Assembly (NCBI GenBank): GCA_002426555.1
Contig: DIQU01000106.1
Location: 1-13,827, forward strand
DNA: 13,827 bases
Origin: Firmicutes bacterium UBA5454
GTDB lineage: Bacteria > Bacillota > Clostridia > Caldicoprobacterales > DTU083
Direction of reading: 5' to 3'
Positions 7,701-13,796 of the stretch are shown here, in pieces. The translations under genes were made by a program, and so were the position numbers. The notes beneath the pieces were generated by a model. It was not told the DNA's origin, searched no databases, and saw only the letters and a program-made list of their open reading frames with translations. Numbering within the stretch: position 1 is the stretch's first letter; the number at the start of each line of letters is the position of its first letter.

Positions 7701-7882
7701 GTCAAAAGATTGAAATTCCCAAAATCATCGATGATGATGAAATAACTTCCCATGCAAGATTTTCCATGGAACTTCTGCCCCTGGAGAAAAGGGCAGATTC
7801 CTTTGATGAAGTTGTTATAGGTTATCACAAGCTGCATGCGATTGCAGAAGCCATGCGCTGTCTGCACTGCGACAGGAGGTAG
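4781..7882 (+). CDS. hydB: HydB/NuoF-like flavoprotein fused to GltD-like FAD/NAD(P) oxidoreductase
   Basis: Large diaphorase subunit, 1,033 residues from ATG 4781, chosen because GGTGA (4771-4775) is 5 bases upstream; ATG 4769 abuts AGGAAAGG too closely. Residue numbers here count from ATG 4769. Modules in order: thioredoxin-like [2Fe-2S] domain (Cys36, 41, 73, 77); NuoF NADH/FMN module with GLRGRGGAGFPTGLKW (188-203), CNADEGDPGAF (218-228) and GAGAFVCGEETAL (303-315); [4Fe-4S] site Cys480, 483, 486, 526 (ESCGKCTACRVG); GltD-type Fe-S domain with Cys556, 561, 569, 573, 608, 612, 616, 620; then an FAD/NAD(P) module with GAGASG (666-671), GGGNTAIDSA (797-806) and TMPGVFAGGDVARG (934-947). It ends in RCLHCDRR. 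Simple HydB proteins end with a ferredoxin domain of about 600 total residues; here GltD replaces it. Expected to oxidise or reduce NADH at FMN and NADPH at the second flavin site. Cofactor choice at each site is inferred. Confidence 0.93.
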   Translation: MSMHVSSIDNLKQIKDRYNKESAKYKYQILVCAGAGCISSDCGQVRDAVIEQVKALSMEDEIRIYETGCMGTCAAGPIMLILPERIFYTKLTPDTAKFIVNSHIAEHTIAVEHTFFDETLQKHIPKIDDINFFREQVRIALRNCGILDYSSIEAYIASNGYSAAAKALTKMTADEVIGEMKISGLRGRGGAGFPTGLKWDFGRKSQGERKYLVCNADEGDPGAFMDRSIIEGDPHTIIEGMIIAGYAIGACMGYIYIRAEYPLAVERLGNAIEQAREWGFLGSNIFNSGFSYDLEIRIGAGAFVCGEETALLSSLEGERGEPRQRPPYPTDKGLFGMPTVINNVETLASVPKIMEMGGKWYTQYGVEKAPGTKVFALAGDITNTGIVEVPIGMPLGEVIYLIGGGIPDKKQFRAAQIGGPSGGCITQDNLNVPTDYESLAMLGAIMGSGGLVVMNEDTCMVDTARYFMDFIRDESCGKCTACRVGTTRMLDILERITQGEGREGDIELLEELSHTLKDTAMCGLGQTAPNPVLSTIKYFREEYEEHIKYKYCRAGICTNLFISPCENACPANVNIPGYLALTASGRFLDAYNLIRQENPLPAVCGRICTHPCEQRCRRNTVDEAVAICDLKRFVSDYAMKNEKDYVQDIVYYKNGQKVAIVGAGASGLTCGYYLARTGYEVDIYEREPVAGGVLAYGIPEYRLPSDILQHEVDIICRSGVNILYNMEVGKDIGFKELRATYDAVYVATGTQLPQKVNVPGENLRGVLPGINFLKDVKLHKNVDFTDKVVAVIGGGNTAIDSARTAVRLGAKKVMILYRRTRQIMPAYDTEIEEALHEGIELHELVSPLRFISDKRGNLAKVECVHREISNFDNQGRRNTRHIEGSNFYIDVDNIIIAVSQYADLPFVKKEEIGVTPWGTFIVDQDTQMTTMPGVFAGGDVARGSDEVIRAIADGKKAAESIDLYLKGTGVLNKGQKIEIPKIIDDDEITSHARFSMELLPLEKRADSFDEVVIGYHKLHAIAEAMRCLHCDRR

Positions 7883-7890
7883 ATGAGGAT

Positions 7891-9912
7891 ATGTTGAATT
7901 TAACAATAAACGGCATCCAGGTTACCGCACCGGAAGGAAGTACTATTATGGAAGCTGCCAAGCAGAACCATATCCAGATACCCAGCCTGTGTTATCTGGA
8001 AAATGTTCACTCAGTCGGCTCCTGCCGTATCTGTGTGGTGGAAATTGACGGTGCTAAAACCTTACAGGCTTCATGTATTACTAAAGCAAGAGAAGGAATG
8101 ATAGTACACACCAACAATGAACGAGTGCAAAAAGCACGCAAGGTACTATATGAATTGCTGCTGTCAGACCATAATCAGGACTGTCTGAACTGCAACCGAA
8201 ACACCAGCTGCGAACTGCAAGCTCTAGGCAGGCAGATTGGTGTAGAAGAATCTCGATTCGAGGGAAAGCAAGTAAGCCACCCTGTGGATGTATCGGTATC
8301 ACTGACGCGAGATATGTCCAAATGTATTTTGTGCCGCCGTTGTGTCACCGTATGCAATGAAATTCAGGGCACAGGCATCCTTAACCCCCAGAACCGAGGC
8401 TTTGATACAGTAATAGGTCCGGGAATGGATCTTCCCATAGGCTCCGTTAACTGCGCCTTTTGCGGGCAATGTACCGTTGTCTGCCCTGTTGGAGCTTTAA
8501 AAGAAACAGCCTCCATACAAAATGTATGGAAGGCATTAAACGATCCCGATAAACGTGTCGTTGTCCAGGTGGCACCAGCTATCCGGGTAGCTATCGGCGA
8601 GGAGTTCGGACTGCCGCCGGGCACCCGATGCACGGGTAAACTGGCCAATGCTCTATCCATGCTTGGTTTTGATGATATATTCGATACCAACTGGGCAGCC
8701 GACTTGACCATACTGGAAGAAGGCTCAGAGCTGATGAATCGGCTGAACATCGCGCTCTATGAAAAGAAGGTGACCGCCCTTCCCATGATTACCAGCTGCA
8801 GTCCAGGATGGATCAAATACATCGAACATAGCTATCCCAACCTGCTCCCACACCTGTCAACATGTAAATCACCCCATATGATGCTGGGTGCTGTTGTCAA
8901 ATCCTATTATGCAGAAAAAATTAGTATTGATCCGGAAAATATCTACGTTGTCTCGGTTATGCCCTGTACTGCCAAGAAATTCGAAATAGCCCGTCCGGAA
9001 ATGATGAACAAGAATCTACCCAATGTTGATGCTGTTCTAACCTGCCGAGAGCTGGGCGACATGATAAAACAAGCCGGTATTGATTTTGTAAACCTGCCTG
9101 ATCGGGAATTTGATGCGCCTCTCGGCTTTTCCACCGGTGCTGCAGATATATTCGGCTTGACAGGCGGAGTAATGGAGGCAGCCCTGCGCACTGTCTACGA
9201 ACTCATAACCGGGCGGGAGCTGCCTTTTGCGAACCTCCATGTAACGCCCATAGTAGGATTGGACAGCATAAAAGAAGCTGCTGTCAAAATAGAGCAGCCT
9301 TTGGAAGCATACAGGCATTTGGATGGTGTCGAGGTAAAGATTGCCGTAACAAGCGGGCTGAGCGGTGCTAAAAAACTTATGGAACAGGTAAAGGATGGGG
9401 TTTCTCCCTACCATTTCATCGAAGTAATGGGCTGTCCGGGCGGCTGTATCACCGGCGGCGGTCAACCAAGAAGCCAGGATCCTCAGGTGAGGGAAAAACG
9501 GATGAAAAACCTGTACAGTGAAGATGAAAGCAAGGTAATCCGCAAATCCCATGAAAACCCGTCCATTTTGTCCTTCTACAAGGAATACCTTGGGGGATTC
9601 CCAGCCGATAATCACCTGGCCCATGAATTACTCCATACTCACTATGTCCAGAGAGGGGAATTTAATCAATTTATAGAAGAATCCTTTGTTCTGGAAAGTC
9701 CGCAGGATATAAAACGTCAAAGTACACAGCGTGTCAAAGAAACAGGTGCTGCACAAAAATCTGCAACCAGCCCTAAGCGAGAGGAACTTAAGCCATTGAA
9801 TATGCTCAACCTTGAATCGGAAAACAAGCACCTGAAAAATAAATTATCAGATGCCATGGAAACCATTGATATACTCAAGATAGTAATTTCCGATTATTCC
9901 AAGCAAAAATAA
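7891..9912 (+). CDS. hydA: [FeFe]-hydrogenase catalytic subunit HydA
   Basis: 673-residue catalytic subunit interconverting H2 with protons and electrons. Domains in order: plant-type [2Fe-2S] (Cys34, 45, 48, 62); His-Cys3 [4Fe-4S] site (His94, Cys98, 101, 107); two ferredoxin-type [4Fe-4S] clusters (Cys145, 148, 151, 155 and Cys188, 191, 194, 198); H-cluster domain with L1 TSCSPGW (301-307), L2 MPCTAKKFE (357-365) and L3 EVMGCPGGCITGGGQP (511-526); then the small-subunit-like tail to about 585. L1 carries Ser304 where classical enzymes have a second Cys. Residues 586-673 are an added Lys/Glu-rich tail ending in a heptad-like segment. The start is ATG 7891, with AGGAGG at 7874-7879; the gap from hydB is 8 bases. 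Accessory clusters match the multimeric NAD(P)-linked, often electron-bifurcating class. Maturases HydEFG are not in the window. Confidence 0.95.
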   Translation: MLNLTINGIQVTAPEGSTIMEAAKQNHIQIPSLCYLENVHSVGSCRICVVEIDGAKTLQASCITKAREGMIVHTNNERVQKARKVLYELLLSDHNQDCLNCNRNTSCELQALGRQIGVEESRFEGKQVSHPVDVSVSLTRDMSKCILCRRCVTVCNEIQGTGILNPQNRGFDTVIGPGMDLPIGSVNCAFCGQCTVVCPVGALKETASIQNVWKALNDPDKRVVVQVAPAIRVAIGEEFGLPPGTRCTGKLANALSMLGFDDIFDTNWAADLTILEEGSELMNRLNIALYEKKVTALPMITSCSPGWIKYIEHSYPNLLPHLSTCKSPHMMLGAVVKSYYAEKISIDPENIYVVSVMPCTAKKFEIARPEMMNKNLPNVDAVLTCRELGDMIKQAGIDFVNLPDREFDAPLGFSTGAADIFGLTGGVMEAALRTVYELITGRELPFANLHVTPIVGLDSIKEAAVKIEQPLEAYRHLDGVEVKIAVTSGLSGAKKLMEQVKDGVSPYHFIEVMGCPGGCITGGGQPRSQDPQVREKRMKNLYSEDESKVIRKSHENPSILSFYKEYLGGFPADNHLAHELLHTHYVQRGEFNQFIEESFVLESPQDIKRQSTQRVKETGAAQKSATSPKREELKPLNMLNLESENKHLKNKLSDAMETIDILKIVISDYSKQK

Positions 9913-9932
9913 GTGGCGAAAACAAACGTGCC

Positions 9933-9964
9933 AAAGGCAGATCAATTTTATGATCTGCCTTTTT
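9933..9964 (+). terminator. strong rho-independent terminator of the hydrogenase operon
   Basis: A 12-bp perfect stem (AAAGGCAGATCA at 9933-9944 with 9951-9962) around loop ATTTTA; the plus-strand T run reaches 9964. It starts 21 bases after the hydA stop, between convergent genes. On the minus strand only a TTT tail follows, so it works best for hydA. Confidence 0.9.
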
Positions 9965-9984
9965 AGTTAAATTTGCTCATAAAC

Positions 9985-10674
9985 TTAATTGCTTTTTCCA
10001 AATTCGTCAAACTTATAACCCAGACCACGTACCGTTGCTATATAATAATGCCTGGGTCGCAGTGCTTCTCTTAAAGTTTTTATATGCGTATCAACCGTTC
10101 GATCTGTGCCGTAATAATCCGAACCCCAAATATCATTAAGAAGTGCTTCACGTGAAAAAGCCTGATTGGGGTTTCCGGCCATTTTAGTTAACAGTTCGTA
10201 CTCCTTGGGGGTTAGAGAAATCATTCTATCATTCACAAATACATTACGGGTATTGGTATCTATATAAAGTCCGTCAAATGCCAGGTTTCGAATCGGTGCA
10301 GCTTGTCCGACATCATTTCTGCGAAGAACAGCTTTTATTCTGGCCAGCAGTTCCGTCGGATAAAAGGGCTTCCGTATGTAATCTTCTGCGCCCAGTTTAA
10401 AAGCCATTAAGATATCTTCCTCGTCATGCAATGATGACATCAGTATAAACGGGGTAGTTGACATTTTGCGCAACTGGCGTATAACACTTTTACCATCCAA
10501 TTCCGGCAGAAGGAAATCCAAAATCACCAAATGATATTCATAGCGTCGAAAATGCTTGATAGCGGTAATCCCGTCTGAAACAGCATCAACATCATAGCCT
10601 TCTCTGCCAAGCAGCGTTTTTAATTCTCTGCGTATGAGCTCATCTCCATCTGCAACCATGATATGCAATTGCAA
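9985..10674 (-). CDS. OmpR/PhoB-family response regulator (orphan)
   Basis: 229-residue two-component regulator: receiver domain (about 1-120) plus winged-helix DNA-binding domain (about 127-225). Phosphoacceptor is Asp53 (LVILDFLLPELDG), with Ser80 and Lys102 (YIRKPF) in the switch positions. The acidic pocket reads VADGDE: Asp9 is kept, but the position of the second metal-binding Asp (CheY Asp13, PhoB Asp10) is Gly10, which may weaken Mg binding and phosphorylation. The effector domain has LTPKEYELL (144-152), TVDTHIKTLR (188-197) and VRGLGYKF (214-221), the family winged-helix signatures. The start is TTG 10674, with GGGGAG eight bases upstream. A second strong AAAGGAGG about 50 bases further upstream has no start codon beside it. 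No histidine kinase is adjacent, so the signal and target genes are unknown. Convergent with hydA. Confidence 0.92.
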   Translation of the reverse strand: MQLHIMVADGDELIRRELKTLLGREGYDVDAVSDGITAIKHFRRYEYHLVILDFLLPELDGKSVIRQLRKMSTTPFILMSSLHDEEDILMAFKLGAEDYIRKPFYPTELLARIKAVLRRNDVGQAAPIRNLAFDGLYIDTNTRNVFVNDRMISLTPKEYELLTKMAGNPNQAFSREALLNDIWGSDYYGTDRTVDTHIKTLREALRPRHYYIATVRGLGYKFDEFGKSN

Positions 10675-10868
10675 CCCAATCTCTCCCCTGTTCTTTAGCC
10701 CCGTTTGCGAAAGACTCCTCCTTTTATATGCCTATAATTTTACATGTTCGCTATTTTTCGTTAAAATCCTGCTTGATTATCTGAATTTTTAAGAGAATGT
10801 ATAAACAAAAGAGTGGATACATCCGAAAAAAGAATGCTAGAATAGAAGCAATGAAACAATTAAAAATT

Positions 10869-11258
10869 TCAGGGCAGAAACTTGATTAAGTAATTGCGTA
10901 AAACCTGAAGGCACATAACAATCAGAGAAGCTAATCCTGTAAGGCTTATACATATACCAATAGTACGGGAAAGCTTTTCCCTGTCCTTTGCTCCAAAATA
11001 TTGAGAAACCATAATACCTGCACCGGTGGCAATACCTACAAAAAGAACCATCAAAAGATTCATGACCGGACCTGCGCCGCCTACTGCCGCCAAAGCATTA
11101 TCACCAATATATCTGCCTACTATTATTGAATCCGCAGTATTATAAAATTGTTGGGCAATGTTGCCTAACAAAAGCGGAATACTAAATTGTACGATTCGTT
11201 TCCAAGGTGTGCCCTCTGTCATATCCCTGGCTGTAAAAATTGAAGTTAGTCTTGACAT
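10869..11258 (-). pseudogene. MATE-family efflux transporter, 5' fragment only
   Basis: 129 residues matching the N-terminus of MATE multidrug/Na+ antiporters: TEGTPWKRIVQFSIPLLLGN (14-33), FYNTADSIIVGRYIGDNALA (38-57) and VSQYFGAKDREKLSRTIG (84-101). Complete members have about 440-460 residues and 12 membrane helices; this frame holds about three and then leaves the family (LRNYLIKFLP, stop). The start is sound: AGAGGG six bases before ATG 11258. No downstream remainder of the gene is recognisable before the response-regulator gene, so it looks like a deletion remnant rather than a simple frameshift. Transport function is not expected. Confidence 0.8.
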
Positions 11259-11329
11259 TTGATCCCTCTAAGCTAATATTTTTAATACAAACACGCTTTC
11301 TATTTTACTTTATACTCCTACATTTGTAT

Positions 11330-11381
11330 ATAGCAGTTTTTCAAAATCATACTCTTACTTTTGCATAGCAGTTTTTCAAAA
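11330..11381. repeat. 17-bp direct repeat pair, 35-base period
   Basis: ATAGCAGTTTTTCAAAA occurs exactly at 11330-11346 and 11365-11381, between the gap terminator and the MATE fragment. The copies lie about three helical turns apart. The role is unknown; a protein-binding array or slippage duplication is possible. Confidence 0.75.
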
Positions 11382-11424
11382 AAGTATGCCCTTCTACAAC
11401 AATAACCAATGGTTGCAGAAGGGC
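11378..11424 (-). terminator. rho-independent terminator downstream of gap
   Basis: Stem GCCCTTCT/AGAAGGGC (11424-11417 with 11395-11388), extended by four pairs after one mismatch, with an 11-base loop; on the minus strand six T follow after four bases (11383-11378). It lies about 130 bases after the gap stop, beyond a hairpin-like repeat. Confidence 0.7.
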
Positions 11425-11474
11425 GTCATTAGTAACATATTCACTTAACCGGTATGCTGTAACACTTAGATCTT

Positions 11475-11536
11475 GTCATTCCGAGTTTATCGAGGAATCT
11501 TAACAGAAAAGATCCGACCCTATTGCTCAGGATGAC
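11475..11536. repeat. 62-nt hairpin-forming interspersed element; includes copy B of the 31-bp repeat
   Basis: Terminal imperfect inverted repeats GTCATTCCGAG (11475-11485) and CTCAGGATGAC (11526-11536) match at 9 of 11; inner arms GAATCTT and AAGATCC extend the hairpin. Bases 11470-11500 are identical to the reverse complement of 3998-4028. It has no coding capacity, resembling REP/MITE-like intergenic palindromes common in Firmicute genomes. It starts 15 bases after the gap stop codon. Confidence 0.8.
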
Positions 11537-11551
11537 GTTGAAGATTTATTA

Positions 11552-12559
11552 TTACTTCGCATCTACCTTTGCCATATAATCAATTAGGTCAACAATCTTG
11601 TTTGAATAGCCCCACTCGTTGTCATACCATGCAACCAATTTTACAAAATTGGAATTTAATGAGATACCTGCACCGGCATCGAATATGCAGGTTCTGGGAT
11701 CACTTATAAAGTCAGTGGAAACCACTGCGTCTTCAGTGTAACCCATGATGCCTTTCAATTCATTCTCAGAAGCCTTTTTCATAGCGGCTTTTATTTCATC
11801 ATAGCTTGCCTTTTTCTCAAGACGGCAAGTCAAGTCGACAACGGATACGTTTATGGTAGGAATTCGGAAAGACATACCTGTTAATTTTCCGTTCAGCTCA
11901 GGAATAACCTTGCCAACTGCTTTTGCAGCACCGGTTGAGGAAGGAATGATGTTGGCTGATGCAGCGCGCCCGCCTCTCCAGTCTTTCTTGGAGGGACCAT
12001 CAACGGTTTTCTGAGTGGCAGTAGTAGCATGAACAGTAGTCATCAGACCTTCAAGCAGTCCAAAGTTATCATGAATAACCTTGGCCAATGGTGCAAGGCA
12101 GTTTGTGGTACAGGAAGCATTGGAAACTATGTCCATATCCTTGGTGTATTTCTCTTCGTTGACACCCATAACAAACATGGGAGCGTCAGCTGATGGAGCG
12201 GATATGACAACCTTTTTCGCACCGGCTTTCAAGTGTGCAGATGCCTTTTCGGTGGTAGTGAAGACACCTGTAGACTCAACTATGTATTCTGCCCCGCATT
12301 CTGCCCACGGAATCTCATCCGGGTTCATGGATGCATATACATTAATCTCATTACCATTTACAACCAACTTACCGTTTTCAACTTTTATATCGCCCTTGAA
12401 CTGACCATGAACAGAGTCATAACGAAGCATATATGCCATGTAATCAAGATCGATAAAAGGGTCATTGATGCCAACCACCTTTACATTAGGGTTGTCCAAT
12501 GATGCCCGAAACACCAAACGCCCAATTCGTCCAAAACCATTAATGCCTGCTTTTATCAT
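11552..12559 (-). CDS. gap: glyceraldehyde-3-phosphate dehydrogenase, NAD-dependent, type I
   Basis: 335-residue glycolytic enzyme converting glyceraldehyde-3-phosphate, phosphate and NAD to 1,3-bisphosphoglycerate and NADH. Seen: Rossmann motif INGFGRIGR (6-14), Asp33 (INDPF) favouring NAD over NADP, catalytic Cys150 in SNASCTTNCLAP (147-158), His177 (TTVHATTATQ), substrate-binding DGPSKKDWRGGR (188-199), and C-terminal WYDNEWGYSNKI. The length is standard. The start is set by GGAGGA about 7 bases upstream of ATG 12559. It appears monocistronic, with promoter at 12600-12628 and terminator at 11378-11424; no pgk or tpi follows in the window. It is the main NADH-producing step that could feed the hydrogenase complex, an inference from metabolism only. 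Confidence 0.98.
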   Translation of the reverse strand: MIKAGINGFGRIGRLVFRASLDNPNVKVVGINDPFIDLDYMAYMLRYDSVHGQFKGDIKVENGKLVVNGNEINVYASMNPDEIPWAECGAEYIVESTGVFTTTEKASAHLKAGAKKVVISAPSADAPMFVMGVNEEKYTKDMDIVSNASCTTNCLAPLAKVIHDNFGLLEGLMTTVHATTATQKTVDGPSKKDWRGGRAASANIIPSSTGAAKAVGKVIPELNGKLTGMSFRIPTINVSVVDLTCRLEKKASYDEIKAAMKKASENELKGIMGYTEDAVVSTDFISDPRTCIFDAGAGISLNSNFVKLVAWYDNEWGYSNKIVDLIDYMAKVDAK

Positions 12560-12599
12560 GTAGAAATCCTCCTATCGCTTAGTTAATTCTTCAAATCAT

Positions 12600-12628
12600 A
12601 TTCTAACTCATTTTTACCCTGTTTACAA
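12600..12628 (-). promoter_or_regulatory. sigma-A-type promoter of gap
   Basis: On the minus strand TTGTAA (12628-12623), a 17-base spacer, and TAGAAT (12605-12600) match the consensus at 4 and 5 of 6. The -10 ends 40 bases upstream of the gap start codon, with GGAGGA in between. Confidence 0.65.
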
Positions 12629-12630
12629 GT

Positions 12631-12661
12631 CCGGCAAGCATTTTTGAAAAAATGCATCCGG
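12631..12661 (-). repeat. imperfect inverted repeat between prfB and gap
   Basis: CCGG arms at 12631-12634 and 12658-12661 enclose GCATTTTT (12638-12645) and AAAAATGC (12648-12655). It begins 7 bases after the prfB stop. No T-tract follows on the minus strand, so it may be a weak terminator or mRNA-end hairpin rather than a standard terminator; it lies just upstream of the gap -35. Confidence 0.4.
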
Positions 12662-12668
12662 GTACTGA

Positions 12669-13770
12669 CTAATCCAGCATCTGCAGATAGCCATGGATGA
12701 ATGGATTCAAGTCTCCATCCATAACCCCCTGTATATTGCCGGTCTCCACATTGGTTCTGTGATCCTTAACCATATTGTAGGGGTGAAAGACATAGGAACG
12801 TATCTGACTGCCCCATTCAATCTTTTTCATATCCCCTTTCATTTCGTCCTTCTTTTCCTGCGCCTCCTGCTCTTTAAGCTCCAACAGCTTGGCCTTCAGC
12901 ATTTTCATGGCAGTTTCCTTGTTCTGCAGCTGGGATCGCTCATTCTGGCAAGCTGTTACAATTCCCGTGGGCAGATGGGTTATGCGGACGGCCGATGAAG
13001 TTTTATTAACATGCTGTCCCCCAGCACCGCTTGAACGGTAAGTGTCTACCCTTAAGTCTTCCTGCCGAATTTCGATGATATTGTCATCCTCCAGCTCCGG
13101 CATAACGTCAAGAGAGGCAAAAGAGGTATGTCTGCGCCCCGATGAATCAAAGGGAGATATTCGAACCAGACGATGAACCCCTTTCTCGGCTTTTAGATAA
13201 CCATAGGCATATTCACCTATGATATGCAGGGTAACGCTCTTGACTCCTGCTTCCTCTCCTGCAAGTATGTCCAGGGTTTTGATTTCGTATCCACTGGTTT
13301 CGCACCAGCGGGTGTACATTCGCAGCAGCATGGACGCCCAATCCATGGCTTCTGTACCGCCTGCACCTGCATGGATCGATATTATTGCATTGTTGGCATC
13401 ATAAGGTCCTTTCAATAAGGTGTTCAAACGCATCTGCTCTACATCTTTTTCCAACTGCGCTGCTTCTATAATAATCTCATCAACAACAGATGAGTCATTC
13501 ATTTCAAGTCCAAGTTCTATCATAAGCTGTGCGTCTTCCAGTCGATTCCTGGTTTCTCGCCATAGCTCTTCCTTGTTTTGCAGAGTTTTAAGTTCCCGGT
13601 TAACCACCTTGGAACGTTCCAGGTCATTCCAGAAATCCGGGGCCTTCATCTGATCTTCCAGTTCATCAATTCTTTCCTTCATGCCTGGGAGGTCAAAGTG
13701 AATCACCTATCTTTTCCAAAGTTTCTTCAATTATCTGAAGCTGCTGTTTGGCTTGCTCCAATTCAATCAT
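12669..13770 (-). CDS. prfB: peptide chain release factor 2 (RF2), with programmed +1 frameshift
   Basis: Class I release factor that recognises UGA and UAA and triggers peptide release. The gene is in two frames: ATG 13770 opens a 25-codon frame (MIELEQAKQQ...KIGDSL) that stops at TGA 13695-13693, and a +1 slip at CTT-TGA-C continues into DLPGMKERID. The joined protein is 366 residues. In this numbering the GGQ catalytic motif falls at 250-252 and the UGA/UAA-reading SPF motif at 205-207, the same positions as in E. coli RF2, which supports the frameshift model. The ribosome binding site AAAGGTG lies 8 bases before ATG 13770. Regulation is autogenous by known mechanism: scarce RF2 slows termination at the in-frame UGA and favours the slip. 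The gene precedes gap on the same strand but is separated from it by a promoter. Confidence 0.97.
13692..13708 (-). promoter_or_regulatory. prfB programmed +1 frameshift site with internal Shine-Dalgarno
   Basis: On the minus strand: AGGTGAT (13708-13702), a three-base spacer TCA, slippery CTT (13698-13696), stop TGA (13695-13693), then C. The TGA is codon 26, as in E. coli. The internal Shine-Dalgarno element is AGGTGAT, a seven-base complement to the 16S rRNA tail, rather than the usual AGGGGG. Confidence 0.95.
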
Positions 13771-13796
13771 TTATTTCACACCTTTCTTGTTTGTTT

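Noticed and set aside
13704..13706. GTG at 13706 as the start of prfB
   Set aside because: It would drop the conserved N-terminus; the +1 frameshift from ATG 13770 gives the family length and puts GGQ and SPF at standard positions.
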